From the NCBI GenBank assembly GCA_035564555.1, contig DATMTS010000093.1, positions 24,347 through 88,346 on the forward strand: a stretch of DNA of 64,000 nucleotides. The letters are read 5' to 3'. Of the stretch, positions 16,439-25,189 are shown piece by piece; within the stretch, counting starts at the first letter, position 1; each line of letters begins with the position of its first letter. The translations under genes were made by a program, and so were the position numbers. The DNA is from DATMTS01 sp035564555. GTDB taxonomy: Bacteria > Actinomycetota > Actinomycetes > Actinomycetales > Microbacteriaceae. The notes under the pieces were generated by a model. The model was not told the origin of the DNA. It saw only the letters and a list, made by a program, of their open reading frames with translations, and did not search any database.

Positions 16439-17095
16439 GTGACCGATACATCGAAGCCGATCAGAATCGCAATCGTCGACGACCACCGGATGCTCCTCGG
16501 TGCTCTCACCCAGTGGATCCGCTCCGTCGCCGACGACATCGACATGGTGGCAGCTGTGGCATCCTGGCCGGAATTGCTGACCCATCCGGCGTTCCCCGTG
16601 GATGTCGTGCTGCTCGACCTCGACCTCAAGGACAACATCCCGGTCTCCTTGAAACTGCAGGCGTTGAAGACCACCGGCGTCAAGACGGTGCTGATGAGCA
16701 CGTACTCCGAACCGCCGGTCGTACGCGAGGCGCTCAACTCGGGAGCACTGGGATACCTCGTGAAGAGCGAGGACGCCGAGATGATCGTCGAGGCGATCCG
16801 GGCCGCCGCAGCGGGCGAGTCGTTCATCTCCGCCGAACTCGACCTGGCGCTCAGCCAGCAGGAGGCATCCGGCGCGCCGAAGCTCAGCGCACAGGAGCGC
16901 CGGGTGATGGCCCTGTACGGCGCGGGCGAACCGGTCAAGGCTGTCGCGTTCAAGCTCGGAATCTCCGACGAGACGGCGAAGAGCTACCTCAAGCGCATCC
17001 GGGAGAAGTACCGCATCGCCGGCTACGACGTGGGAACGAAGGTGGCGCTGCGAAAGCGCGCCATCCAAGACGGCATCCTGCTGCAGAACGACTGA
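16439..17095 (+). CDS. NarL/FixJ-type response regulator with LuxR HTH
   Basis: This 218-residue regulator starts at the GTG at 16439, preceded by AAGGA. The receiver domain (residues 8-125) has the acidic pair in AIVDDHRM, the phosphoacceptor Asp60 in VVLLDLDLKD, a Thr/Ser in VLMSTYS and a Lys in YLVKSEDA. The C-terminal LuxR-type HTH (about 148-205) reads LSAQERRVMALYGAGEPVKA and LGISDETAKSYLKRIREKY. It should be phosphorylated by the upstream kinase and bind DNA as a dimer. Spacing suggests one transcript with the kinase and the kinase-like protein. Target genes are not apparent. Confidence 0.88.
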   Translation: MTDTSKPIRIAIVDDHRMLLGALTQWIRSVADDIDMVAAVASWPELLTHPAFPVDVVLLDLDLKDNIPVSLKLQALKTTGVKTVLMSTYSEPPVVREALNSGALGYLVKSEDAEMIVEAIRAAAAGESFISAELDLALSQQEASGAPKLSAQERRVMALYGAGEPVKAVAFKLGISDETAKSYLKRIREKYRIAGYDVGTKVALRKRAIQDGILLQND

Positions 17096-17124
17096 TAGCG
17101 GCGCCTCCGGCGCACAATGCGGCT

Positions 17125-18396
17125 TCAGGCCCGTTCGACGACCCGGATCGCGGCCGAGTTCAATGGGATGCCGCGGCGTCGGCGTGCTGAATCGATGGCG
17201 AAGGTCGCGCATGCCAGGGCGAGCCCGAAGGCGCTGAGCACGACGCCTACCCACACCGGCGCCAGGTAGCCGAGGCCGGCTGCGATCGCGGCCCCGCCGA
17301 GGTAGGCGCCGAACGCGTTGCCGATGTTCAGTGCGGAATGGTTGAGGGCGGCGGCGATCGACTGGCTGTCGTGCGCGACATCCATCAGACGGGTCTGGAC
17401 GGCGGGCGAGATCGCCGCCGACGCCGCCCCGACCAGGAAGACCCCGACACCCAGCGCCGCGGCCGTCCGGCCGAACAGCGCGACGCAGACCAGCGCCGCG
17501 ATGAGCAGCACGAAGAACGACAGCATCGTGCGCGCTACGCTCCGGTCGGCCATCCAGCCGCCGACCGCGTTGCCGAGCGTCATGCCCAAGCCGCACACCA
17601 CGAGCACGAGCGGGACTGCGCCCGGCGGCAGCCGGGTCACGTCCGTCACGATCGGCGCGATGTAGGTGTAGAGCGCGAACAGGCCGCCGAAGCCGATCGC
17701 GCCGATGCCCAGCGCGAACCAGACCTGCAGACGGGTGAATGCTCGCAACTCGCGCCGGATCGTCGCGGCCGGATTCCCTGCTTGCAGCGGCACGGCCAGC
17801 AGCACGGCCACGAAAGTCAAGGCGAAGAATGCTGCGACGACGAGATAGGCCGCGCGCCAGCCCGACTGCTGGCCGATCCACGTGACCGCGGGAACACCGA
17901 TCACGTTGGCGATCGACAACCCGGAGAGCACGAAGGCCACGCCCCGTCCGCGCTTGCCGGGTCCCATCAAGGATGCGGCGACCAGCGATGCGATTCCGAA
18001 GTACGCGCCGTGCGGAAGACCGCACACGAACCGGGCGAGCAGCACCAGACCGAAGGTCGGCGCGATCGCGGCGGCGACGGTACCGACCGTGAACGTGATG
18101 AGCAGCACCAGCAGCAGCGACTTGCGTGGGAAGCGGGCGGCCGCAGCGGCGATGGTGGGAGCGCCGACGACCACCCCGAGCGCGTAGGCCGAGATGATCC
18201 AGCCTGCCTGGGCGTTCGCGTGCGCGGGAGCCTGGGCGTACAACTGCGGCAGCAGATCCTGGGCGATGTTCGGCAGCAGCCCCATCGCCACGAACTCGGT
18301 GATCCCGATGGCGAAGCCGCCCAGGGCCAGCGCGAGCAGGGCGACGCGGACGCGGGCCGGGGACAACGTCGGCGGCTCGTCGAGACGGGAGGGCAT
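17125..18396 (-). CDS. MFS transporter, DHA1-type exporter
   Basis: This 423-residue protein has about twelve membrane segments. The first, ALALGGFAIGITEFVAMGLLP (about residues 20-40), holds the GxxEF signature of the DHA1 or AraJ/Cmx drug-proton antiporters. The loop between segments 2 and 3 reads RFPRKSLLL instead of the strict GxxxDRxGRR. RFVCGLPHGAYFG near residue 125 is also typical of this branch. Substrate cannot be told; sugar and chloramphenicol exporters belong here. It converges with the response regulator gene across 29 bases. TAGGCT six bases before the ATG suggests a leaderless mRNA. Confidence 0.88.
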   Translation of the reverse strand: MPSRLDEPPTLSPARVRVALLALALGGFAIGITEFVAMGLLPNIAQDLLPQLYAQAPAHANAQAGWIISAYALGVVVGAPTIAAAAARFPRKSLLLVLLITFTVGTVAAAIAPTFGLVLLARFVCGLPHGAYFGIASLVAASLMGPGKRGRGVAFVLSGLSIANVIGVPAVTWIGQQSGWRAAYLVVAAFFALTFVAVLLAVPLQAGNPAATIRRELRAFTRLQVWFALGIGAIGFGGLFALYTYIAPIVTDVTRLPPGAVPLVLVVCGLGMTLGNAVGGWMADRSVARTMLSFFVLLIAALVCVALFGRTAAALGVGVFLVGAASAAISPAVQTRLMDVAHDSQSIAAALNHSALNIGNAFGAYLGGAAIAAGLGYLAPVWVGVVLSAFGLALACATFAIDSARRRRGIPLNSAAIRVVERA

Positions 18397-18402
18397 GCGC
18401 TC

Positions 18403-18408
18403 AGCCTA
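18403..18408 (-). promoter_or_regulatory. -10 hexamer TAGGCT, leaderless start of the MFS gene
   Basis: TAGGCT ends six bases before the ATG at 18396 and no Shine-Dalgarno sequence is present. It separates the MFS gene from the thiamine-binding gene 53 bases upstream. Confidence 0.55.
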
Positions 18409-18449
18409 AGCGCCCGCGGGCGCCTGGTCGAATCGATTCGACCCTTCTG

Positions 18450-18761
18450 TCAGCCGTCGCCGCGCGTCTGCAACGCCTGCTCGAGGCGCTCGACCTTGCC
18501 GGCCAATTCGCCCGTGCGGCCGGGCCGGATGTCGGCCTTGAGCACGAGGCTGACCCGGTTGCCGAATTCTCCGACGGCCTCCGTCGCCCGCCGGATCACG
18601 TCGAAGACCTCGTCCCATTCACCCTCGATCGTGGTGAACATGGCGTCGGTGTGGTTCGGCAGCCCGGATGCACGCACGACTTCGACGGCCGCGGCGACGG
18701 CGTCGTGCACCGACCCCTCCGGATCGGAGACGCTGGGTGCGACTGAGAATGCGACAAGCAT
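18450..18761 (-). CDS. Thiamine-binding protein (MTH1187/YkoF, DUF77 family)
   Basis: This 103-residue protein begins MLVAFSVAPS and contains HTDAMFTTIEGEWDEVFDVIRRA (described here in parts: THR-rich strand then EGEWDEV near residues 46-52). These match the MTH1187/YkoF-like family, formerly DUF77, small ferredoxin-like domains that bind thiamine or a precursor in characterised members. The ATG has GGAGTGACC just upstream. The gene starts two bases after the membrane glycosyltransferase stop, so they share a transcript. There are no thi genes nearby, so its ligand here is inferred. Confidence 0.8.
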   Translation of the reverse strand: MLVAFSVAPSVSDPEGSVHDAVAAAVEVVRASGLPNHTDAMFTTIEGEWDEVFDVIRRATEAVGEFGNRVSLVLKADIRPGRTGELAGKVERLEQALQTRGDG

Positions 18762-18763
18762 GG

Positions 18764-20110
18764 TCACTCCTTCGATTGTTGATGGTGCATCGGTGCCCTT
18801 TCGAGCGGCGCGGCATGCCGGGCGAACGGCCACACGTCGGCGGGCGCAGGGTCGGGTACATGCCGGTCGCCGAGCCGGGCGCTGCGCCAGAGCGCGGTAG
18901 CGGTCCAGCCCAGGATGACGAAGAACAGCAGATCGCGCACGCTCACCAGCAGCACCATGATCACGTTGGCGCTCAGCAGCCAGTTGTAGAGGTACGGGTA
19001 GATCAGCTGGGTCGATGCCGCAGTGACGGCCACCAGCACGGCGGGTGTCCGGAACGCCCGGCCGCGGTAGATCAGTCCCAGGATCACGGGAGGAGCGAGC
19101 CAGGTGACGTACTGCGGCGACCCGACCTTGTTGAAGGCGATCATCGTGGTCACGACCGCGAGCGAGAGAGTGGGAAGCACCATCAGGGGCGGCGCGCCGT
19201 GATGCATGGCCCGGATGCCGATCAGCAGCACGGTCACGACGGCGATGCCGAGCAGCGGGGTCATCAGGGCGATGGCGGTCTCGGTGTGCGCGCCGGCGAC
19301 CTGGAAGGTCAGGATGTGACTGTCGTAGTAGACGTAGCTGCCCGGCAGTCTGAGCGCCGCCGCCCACATCCAGGGCACGCTGACCGGCGCCTCGATCTGC
19401 AGCCCACGGCCGGTCTGCTGAGTGATGAAGCTGAAGACGTTCCCGCCGCTGCCGAGGCCCAGCGCGAGCACGACGATGACGAGACTCGTCGCGACGACCG
19501 CGAGCAGCATGCGCCAGCGATGGCGACTCGCCACGATCAGACTGGCGATGAGGGCCGCCGGCCACACCTTGATCCAGGTGGCGACGGCCAGCAGCACCGC
19601 CGCCAACCGGGGACGCAGACCCAGCCAGAGCAGGGCGACGATCACGACGGCGACCGAGACGGCATCCAGTCGTGCGATGGCGATCGGACCGAGCAGGATC
19701 AGGAAGGCGAGCCACCACCAGGCCGCCACGAGGTTACGACGCGCGCCGGTCGCCGTCAGCACGGTGAATGCCACCGCATTCAGAACCGTCACCATCGTCA
19801 GCCATGCCCCGGCGTAATTCGCCGCGCCGGCGACCAGCGGAAGCATGATGGGCACCAGTGCGAGCACGGGATACACCCACGGGCCGCTGATGCCGGATAC
19901 GGCGAGCCCGGTTTGGGCCTGAAGGGCCCATGGCTGGTACACCAGGGTGACGTCCCCCAAGGGCAGACCGTCGGCGTGCAGGCAGAGATAGCCCAGCACG
20001 AGATGCGTCAGCAGGAACGCGATCCACAACAGGATGCGGCTCGAGGCCACGCGGATCAGGCGCGATCGGGGTTCGGCCGGAGCGGGCGCGGGGGCCTCGT
20101 CGGTCGACAT
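18764..20110 (-). CDS. Polytopic membrane glycosyltransferase (GT87/DUF2029-like)
   Basis: This 448-residue protein has about ten membrane segments. After the first (residues 24-44) comes LPLGDVTLVYQPW, whose Asp resembles the catalytic acidic residue in the first extracytoplasmic loop of GT-C enzymes. WIKVWPAALIA near residue 170 and AFNKVGSPQYVTWLAPP near 325-342 are typical of the GT87/DUF2029 family, polyprenyl-phosphate-mannose-dependent mannosyltransferases in characterised actinobacterial members. A role in glycolipid or cell-wall glycan assembly is inferred. The ATG at 20110 follows TAGGCT by seven bases, so the mRNA is probably leaderless. The frame is open upstream but lacks membrane segments there. 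Confidence 0.8.
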   Translation of the reverse strand: MSTDEAPAPAPAEPRSRLIRVASSRILLWIAFLLTHLVLGYLCLHADGLPLGDVTLVYQPWALQAQTGLAVSGISGPWVYPVLALVPIMLPLVAGAANYAGAWLTMVTVLNAVAFTVLTATGARRNLVAAWWWLAFLILLGPIAIARLDAVSVAVVIVALLWLGLRPRLAAVLLAVATWIKVWPAALIASLIVASRHRWRMLLAVVATSLVIVVLALGLGSGGNVFSFITQQTGRGLQIEAPVSVPWMWAAALRLPGSYVYYDSHILTFQVAGAHTETAIALMTPLLGIAVVTVLLIGIRAMHHGAPPLMVLPTLSLAVVTTMIAFNKVGSPQYVTWLAPPVILGLIYRGRAFRTPAVLVAVTAASTQLIYPYLYNWLLSANVIMVLLVSVRDLLFFVILGWTATALWRSARLGDRHVPDPAPADVWPFARHAAPLERAPMHHQQSKE

Positions 20111-20117
20111 GCACTCA

Positions 20118-20123
20118 AGCCTA
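20118..20123 (-). promoter_or_regulatory. -10 hexamer TAGGCT, leaderless start of the glycosyltransferase operon
   Basis: TAGGCT ends seven bases before the ATG at 20110, in the 37-base gap after nnrD. No Shine-Dalgarno sequence is present. Confidence 0.55.
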
Positions 20124-20147
20124 GCCAGCAGACCGTTCGGCCCTCGG

Positions 20148-20975
20148 TCACGCCAGCAGCGCCGCGATGGTCGCAGGCAGGGCCTCCGCCACCTCGAGCG
20201 CGACGATCGGTCCTCCCGCCGACGCGCGCCGGGCGGCAAGACCGTGCAGCACGGCGGCGGAGGCGGCCAAGCGTGCGAGAGCGGCGTGGCCGTCTCGCGC
20301 AACGGCATCCGAGTGCGTCGCCACCAGTGCACCGAGCACTCCGCCGAGTACGTCGCCGGTGCCGGCTGCAGCGAGCCAATCGGTGCCGGAAGCGGCGCAG
20401 AACGCCTCGCCGTCCGGCGAGACGACGTGCGTCGTCGACCCCTTAAGAAGCACCGTGAGCTGAAGCTCGCGCGCCGCCTGAGCGGCCCATCTGGCCGGCT
20501 CGGCCACGATCCCGTCGACGGAGACCTGGATGCCGTGCAGCCCCAGCAACCGGGCGAGTTCCCTGCTGTGCGGCGTGACGATCACGGGCCCGGCGGCGCG
20601 TGTCGCAAGATCGAGCGCGCCGGCATCCACGACGACGGGAACAGGCTCCCCCACTGCGCGCCCCAAACGCTCCGCCGTCCGCGCGTCGCGCTGCGCGGCA
20701 TCCATGCCGGAGCCGATCAGCCACGCCTGCACGCGGCCAGGAGCCGTCACCACCTCGGGCCTGCGTTGAAGCACGAATGTGGCCGCGCGTTCGTCTCCCA
20801 GATAACGCACCATGCCGACGCCGGTGCGCGATGCCGCCTCGGTGCCGAGCACGGCGGCGCCCGGATATGTACTCGATCCGGTGACCATGCCCAGTACTCC
20901 GCGCGAGTACTTGTCGTCGGCCGGCCCGGGCACGGCGATCCAATCGCGAACGTCGGCCTCGGTCCATGCCTGCAT
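20148..20975 (-). CDS. nnrD: ADP- or ATP-dependent (S)-NAD(P)H-hydrate dehydratase
   Basis: This 275-residue protein repairs hydrated NAD(P)H. It matches the C-terminal YjeF/carbohydrate-kinase-like domain: KYSRGVLGMVTGSSTYPGAA (residues 23-42), WLIGSGMD near 85-92, VVDAGAL near 115-121, IVTPHSRELARLLG near 131-144 and LAAAGTGDVLGGVLGAL near 201-217, with GTGD as the nucleotide-binding catalytic loop. The NnrE epimerase domain that is fused in many bacteria is not attached, and I do not see it in the window. TATCGT six bases before the ATG suggests a leaderless mRNA. Confidence 0.92.
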   Translation of the reverse strand: MQAWTEADVRDWIAVPGPADDKYSRGVLGMVTGSSTYPGAAVLGTEAASRTGVGMVRYLGDERAATFVLQRRPEVVTAPGRVQAWLIGSGMDAAQRDARTAERLGRAVGEPVPVVVDAGALDLATRAAGPVIVTPHSRELARLLGLHGIQVSVDGIVAEPARWAAQAARELQLTVLLKGSTTHVVSPDGEAFCAASGTDWLAAAGTGDVLGGVLGALVATHSDAVARDGHAALARLAASAAVLHGLAARRASAGGPIVALEVAEALPATIAALLA

Positions 20976-20981
20976 GCCTTC

Positions 20982-20987
20982 ACGATA
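20982..20987 (-). promoter_or_regulatory. -10 hexamer TATCGT, leaderless start of nnrD
   Basis: TATCGT ends six bases before the ATG at 20975, in the 42-base divergent gap shared with the HAD phosphatase gene. Confidence 0.55.
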
Positions 20988-21017
20988 GGTTGAAAAGCGA
21001 CCGAAAGGGCGCTATCC

Positions 21018-21656
21018 ATGCCGATCAGAATCCCCGACCGCGTGATCGTCTTCGATTACGGCGAGGTCATCTCGGTCACTCCCACCGAGGCGGACCGCGC
21101 GGCGCTCGTCTCCTTGGCCGGTGTCGAACCGCGCCTCTTCTGGCCGGAATACTGGCGGAATCGAGACGCTCTCGACGAGGGCGCACTGTCGATCAGTGAC
21201 TATTGGCGCGGCATCGCCGCTGCCACCGGCGCGAACTGGTCGGATGCCATGATCCACCGGCTCTGGGTCACCGACTTCCGCAGCTGGCTGAGCGCCGACC
21301 CCGGCACCCTCGACGTTCTCGTCGAATTGCGCGACGGCGACACGCGAATGGCGTTGCTGTCGAACGCAGGAGCGGATTTCAGCAGCTATTTCCGGCACGG
21401 GCCGCTCGGGGCGCTGTTCGAGGCGGTGTTCGTCAGCGGCGAGCTGGGCATGATCAAACCCGCGGCGCCGATCTTCGAGCACGTGATGCGCGAGTTGGGA
21501 ATCACCGCCGCCCAGACGGTGTTCATCGACAACAAGGAAGCGAACGTGCGCGCGGCTGAGGCGCTCGGGATCACCGGACACGTGTTCACCGATGCAGCGC
21601 GACTGCGCGACTTCCTGATCGCGCTTTCCACCCGACGACAGGAGCCTCGTGCCTGA
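21018..21656 (+). CDS. HAD-IA family hydrolase (YihX-like)
   Basis: This 212-residue HAD protein has the nucleophile Asp13 in VIVFDYGEV, a helical cap of the HAD-IA type, Ser in ALLSNAG near residue 115, Lys in LGMIKPAAPIF near 145 and the acidic FIDNKEANV near 172. The usual DxD of phosphatases is D-Y-G here, so the second Asp is missing, as in YihX-type sugar-phosphate phosphatases and epoxide-hydrolase N-terminal domains. A small phosphomonoester substrate is likely but not defined. It overlaps the old yellow enzyme gene by eight bases. AAAGGG nine bases before the ATG is the ribosome binding site. Confidence 0.85.
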   Translation: MPIRIPDRVIVFDYGEVISVTPTEADRAALVSLAGVEPRLFWPEYWRNRDALDEGALSISDYWRGIAAATGANWSDAMIHRLWVTDFRSWLSADPGTLDVLVELRDGDTRMALLSNAGADFSSYFRHGPLGALFEAVFVSGELGMIKPAAPIFEHVMRELGITAAQTVFIDNKEANVRAAEALGITGHVFTDAARLRDFLIALSTRRQEPRA

Positions 21657-22737
21657 GCTGTTCGACCCGATGACGATCCGCGAGCTGACCGCCCGCAACC
21701 GTGTCTGGGTTTCGCCCATGTGCCAGTACTCGGTTCACGCGCGCGACGGTGTGCCCCGTGACTGGCATCTGGCCCACCTCGGGTCGTTCGCGGTCGGCGG
21801 TGCCGGGGTCGTCTTCGCAGAGGCGACCGCGGTGAGCCCCGAAGGCCGCATCTCGTATGCCGATACCGGAATCTGGGGCGACGAGCACACCGCCGCTTGG
21901 CGGCCCATCGTCTCGTTCATGCACGAGCAGGGAGCGGCGGCAGGCATCCAACTGGCGCATGCCGGGCGCAAGGGCTCGACGTGGCCGGCTTGGGGAGCCG
22001 ACGGCCTCAACGGAACGGTGCCGTCGGATGCCGGCGGCTGGCGACCCGTTGCTCCCAGCGCCATCGCGTTCCCGGATCCGTCCTTCGCCGTCCCCGACGC
22101 GCTTGAGAAGGCAGGGATCGATTCGGTCGTCGACGACTTCGCGGCTGCTGCCCGGCGCAGTGTGGCCGCGGGCTTCGACGTGATCGAGGTGCACGCGGCG
22201 CACGGCTATCTGCTGCACGAATTCCTCTCGCCGCTGAGCAACGCCCGCACCGACGAGTACGGCGGGAGCCTCGCAAACCGGGCAAGGCTGCTGCTGCGGG
22301 TGGTGGCAGCCGTTCGCGAGGAGATCGGCGACGGGATGCCTCTGCTCGTTCGGTTCTCGGCGAGCGACTACGTCGAGGGCGGCTGGGACCGCGAGCAGAC
22401 CGCAACGGTGGCCGGGTGGGCCCGGGATGCCGGGGCGGATCTGTTCGACATCTCCAGCGGCGGCAACGTCACCGGAGTGCACATCCCGCTCGGCCCCGGC
22501 TATCAGGTTCCGTTCGCCGCGTACGTGCGACGCACGGCAGGAGTCCCGGTCGCGGCGGTCGGATTGATCACGACGCCGCAGCAGGCGGCCGAGATCGTGT
22601 CGTCGGGCGAGGCCGATGTCGTGATGCTCGCCCGCGCGTTGCTGCGCGACCCGCACTTCGCCCTGCGGGCGGCACACGAACTCGGATTCGGGCTCGACTA
22701 TTGGCCGCCGCAGTACGAGCGGGCGCGGTGGCGCTGA
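21649..22737 (+). CDS. Old yellow enzyme, NADPH dehydrogenase (YqjM/NamA-like)
   Basis: This 362-residue TIM-barrel flavoprotein reduces activated C=C bonds with NAD(P)H. It is of the thermophilic-like or YqjM class: SPMCQYSV carries Cys25 that tunes FMN, GIQLAHAGRKGS near residues 100-111, EVHAAHGYLLHEFLSPLSN near 182-200 with the paired substrate-binding His residues, and DVVMLARALLRDPHF near 320-334. The length is normal. The GTG at 21649 follows ACAGGAG, within the end of the HAD gene, so translation is coupled. Physiological substrate unknown. It converges with the CBS-protein gene. Confidence 0.92.
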   Translation: MPELFDPMTIRELTARNRVWVSPMCQYSVHARDGVPRDWHLAHLGSFAVGGAGVVFAEATAVSPEGRISYADTGIWGDEHTAAWRPIVSFMHEQGAAAGIQLAHAGRKGSTWPAWGADGLNGTVPSDAGGWRPVAPSAIAFPDPSFAVPDALEKAGIDSVVDDFAAAARRSVAAGFDVIEVHAAHGYLLHEFLSPLSNARTDEYGGSLANRARLLLRVVAAVREEIGDGMPLLVRFSASDYVEGGWDREQTATVAGWARDAGADLFDISSGGNVTGVHIPLGPGYQVPFAAYVRRTAGVPVAAVGLITTPQQAAEIVSSGEADVVMLARALLRDPHFALRAAHELGFGLDYWPPQYERARWR

Positions 22738-22782
22738 ACGCCGATCGATGCTCGGCGGCGGGAAGGAAGATGCCGGAGCCGA

Positions 22783-23823
22783 CTAACGACCGCGTCGCGT
22801 CGCATCCTGCACTTCGCCGACCAGCTCCTCGATGATGTCCTCGAGGAACAGCACGCCCGTCGTCTGCCCCGCCTGATCGAAAGTACGCGCCAGGTGCGAG
22901 CCTGATCGACGCATGACGGCGAGGGCGTCTTCGATGTCGGTGCCGTCGAAGACCGAGATCAGGCGCCTGACGCGCTTGGCGGGCAGCGCGTCATGGAAAG
23001 CACCGCTCTCGAGGTCGAGCACGTCTTTCAGGTGCACGTAACCCGTCGGCTCGCCCGCGTCGTCCACGAGCACATAGCGGGAGAAGCCGTGCTTCGCCAC
23101 TGCACGCTCCACCTCGGCCGGGGTCGACTCCTCAGACAGGCTCACCAGTCCGCCCAGCGGCAGCGCGATGTCTTTCGCCTTCTTCTCGGTGAACTCGAAC
23201 GCATTGCTGAGCGCGCCGGTTCGGTCGGCGAGCACTCCCTCCCGGGTCGACTGGTTGACGATCGTAGCGACCTCATCGAGGGTGAAGGTGCTGGCCGCCT
23301 CTGTCTTCGGTTGCACCCCGCACAACCGAACCACGCCGTTCGACATCGCGTTCAACGCCAGCACGACGGGCTTGAACACCCGCGCGAAGCCGACCAGCGG
23401 CGGGGCAAGAAGCAGCACCGCGCGATCGGGCATCGAGAACGACAGGTTCTTCGGCACCATCTCGCCGAAGACGACGTGCAGGAACGAGACGACGACGAGG
23501 GCGACGATGAAGGCGATCGTGCCGATCGCGGCATCCGGAAGGCCGGTCAGCGCAAGCGGGGCCTCGAGCAGATGGTGGATGGCCGGTTCCGAGACGTTGA
23601 GGATCAGCAGGGAGCACACCGTGATGCCCAGCTGCGTCGAGGCGAGCATCAACGTGGCGTGCTCCATCGCCCACAGCGCGATCTTCGCCCCACGTGTGCC
23701 GCGCTCGGCCGCGGGTTCGATCTGAGAGCGCCGTGCCGAGATCACCGCGAATTCGGCGCCGACGAAGAACGCGTTGAACAACAGCAGCACGAACAGCCAG
23801 ATCAGGCCCGCCCAGTCAGCCAC
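22783..23823 (-). CDS. CNNM/CorC-type hemolysin-family protein (DUF21 plus CBS)
   Basis: This 346-residue protein has an N-terminal DUF21/CNNM transmembrane domain (about residues 1-190; NAFFVGAEFAVISARRSQIE, ASTQLGITVCSL, VFGEMVPKNLSF). It is followed by two CBS motifs (about 205-335), ending FLEDIIEELVGEV. The C-terminal CorC_HlyC domain is absent. Family members are linked to magnesium or cobalt efflux and resistance. The old name hemolysin is historical. It overlaps the upstream paralogue by eight bases, so the pair is co-translated and may form a heteromer. Confidence 0.87.
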   Translation of the reverse strand: MADWAGLIWLFVLLLFNAFFVGAEFAVISARRSQIEPAAERGTRGAKIALWAMEHATLMLASTQLGITVCSLLILNVSEPAIHHLLEAPLALTGLPDAAIGTIAFIVALVVVSFLHVVFGEMVPKNLSFSMPDRAVLLLAPPLVGFARVFKPVVLALNAMSNGVVRLCGVQPKTEAASTFTLDEVATIVNQSTREGVLADRTGALSNAFEFTEKKAKDIALPLGGLVSLSEESTPAEVERAVAKHGFSRYVLVDDAGEPTGYVHLKDVLDLESGAFHDALPAKRVRRLISVFDGTDIEDALAVMRRSGSHLARTFDQAGQTTGVLFLEDIIEELVGEVQDATRRGR

Positions 23824-25189
23824 GGTTCACCTGCTCCCCCGATGCGCCTGAACGAGATGCCGTTCGGCCGGCCTCGTCCGCCCCGGCGATCGCATCCGGT
23901 GTGAACCGCAGCCGGTCGATGCGCCGGCCGTCGAGCCGTTCGACCCGTAGCGTTCCGCCGGCGACCGGCACTTCGTCTCCCACCTTCGGCAAGCGGCCGA
24001 GCTCGTTCATCACGTAACCGGCGACCGTCTCATAGGGCCCGTCGTCCGGTACGCGAACCGCGGCCCGCTCCAGGAGTTCATCGGGCCGCAACATGCCCGG
24101 GAAGGTAAGCGAGCGTGGGCCGCGCACCACGTCGGCCCGGGTACGGTCGTGCTCGTCCGCGACCTCGCCGACGAGCTCCTCCACCAGGTCCTCCAGCGTG
24201 GCGACACCCGAGGTGCCGCCGTACTCGTCGACGACGACGGCCAGCTGGTAACCAGCCCCTCGCAGTTCGCCGAGCAGCGTGTCGAGTTTCATGGTCTCCG
24301 GCACCCGTAACGCTTCGGTCTGCAAGGCCGACGCCGGCACCACCGCGCGGCGTTCGCGCGGCACCGCCACCGCCTGCTTCACGTGAACGACGCCCACGAC
24401 GTCGTCGATGCCTTCGTCGATGACCGGGAATCGCGAGAACCCGGTGCGCCGCGCCAGGTCGATCACGACCTCAGCCGACTCGGAGCGCTGCACGGTGGCC
24501 AGCCGGGGCCGTGGGGTCATCACGTCGGATGCCGTGTGCCCGGAGAACAGCAACGTGCGGTTGAGCAGCGTCGCGGTGTCCGACTCGAGCACTCCGGCGT
24601 TGGCCGATCGCAGCACGAGCGACGACAACTCCTCCGCCGTGCGCGCTCCGGACAGTTCCTCTTTGACCGTGACACCGAACAGTCGAAGTACTGCGTTCGC
24701 GCTGCCGTTCAAAGCCAGCACCGCCGGTTTGAAGACGGCCGTGAACACGGTCTGGAACGGGATGACCAGTTTCGCCGTCGCGCGCGGCAGCGCGAGGGCG
24801 AAGTTCTTCGGCACGAGTTCGCCGAGGATCATCGAGACGAGGGTCGCGATGACGATCGCCAGCACGGAGGCGATCGGCGTGATCACGCCGGCCGGAACGC
24901 GGGCGGCGGCCAGCGGATCCGACAACAGCGAACCGATCGCGGGCTCCATCGTGAAACCGGTCAACAGCGTGGTCAGGGTGATGCCCAACTGCGCGCTGGA
25001 GAGGTGCGTCGAGGTGATCTTCAGCGCCGCGATCGTCATCGCCAGACGCGTCTCACCTCGCTCACGCCGCACCTCCAGGTCGGCGCGATCGAGGTTGACG
25101 AGCGCGAACTCGCTGGCCACGAACAGGCCGGTGCCGACCGTGAGCACGAGCCCGATGACGAGCAGTATCCAGTCGGACACGACGCTCAC
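23816..25189 (-). CDS. CNNM/CorC-type hemolysin-family protein (DUF21, CBS, CorC_HlyC)
   Basis: This 457-residue paralogue of the next gene has a DUF21 membrane domain (FVASEFALVNLDRADLE, SSAQLGITLTTLLTG, ILGELVPKNFALALP), two CBS motifs (DVMTPRPRLATVQ to EDLVEELVGEVADEHD) and a C-terminal CorC_HlyC domain (TFPGMLRPDELLERA onward). The start is GTG at 25189, whose first base precedes a TGA that ends a 25-codon upstream frame (GTGA overlap). GTG at 25180 (VSDWILLVIG) is an alternative and matches the usual N-terminus better. Magnesium or cobalt transport is the family role. Confidence 0.87.
   Translation of the reverse strand: MSVVSDWILLVIGLVLTVGTGLFVASEFALVNLDRADLEVRRERGETRLAMTIAALKITSTHLSSAQLGITLTTLLTGFTMEPAIGSLLSDPLAAARVPAGVITPIASVLAIVIATLVSMILGELVPKNFALALPRATAKLVIPFQTVFTAVFKPAVLALNGSANAVLRLFGVTVKEELSGARTAEELSSLVLRSANAGVLESDTATLLNRTLLFSGHTASDVMTPRPRLATVQRSESAEVVIDLARRTGFSRFPVIDEGIDDVVGVVHVKQAVAVPRERRAVVPASALQTEALRVPETMKLDTLLGELRGAGYQLAVVVDEYGGTSGVATLEDLVEELVGEVADEHDRTRADVVRGPRSLTFPGMLRPDELLERAAVRVPDDGPYETVAGYVMNELGRLPKVGDEVPVAGGTLRVERLDGRRIDRLRFTPDAIAGADEAGRTASRSGASGEQVNRG

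Noticed and set aside
16433..16443. Fourth copy of the TCACCTGA element (reads ATCATCAGGTGAC)
   Set aside because: Only the eight-base core is shared and it is part of the ribosome binding and start region of the response regulator, so it is probably chance.
22783..25189. Hemolysin toxins
   Set aside because: The DUF21, CBS and CorC_HlyC domains indicate CNNM/CorC-type ion-related membrane proteins. The hemolysin label is historical.
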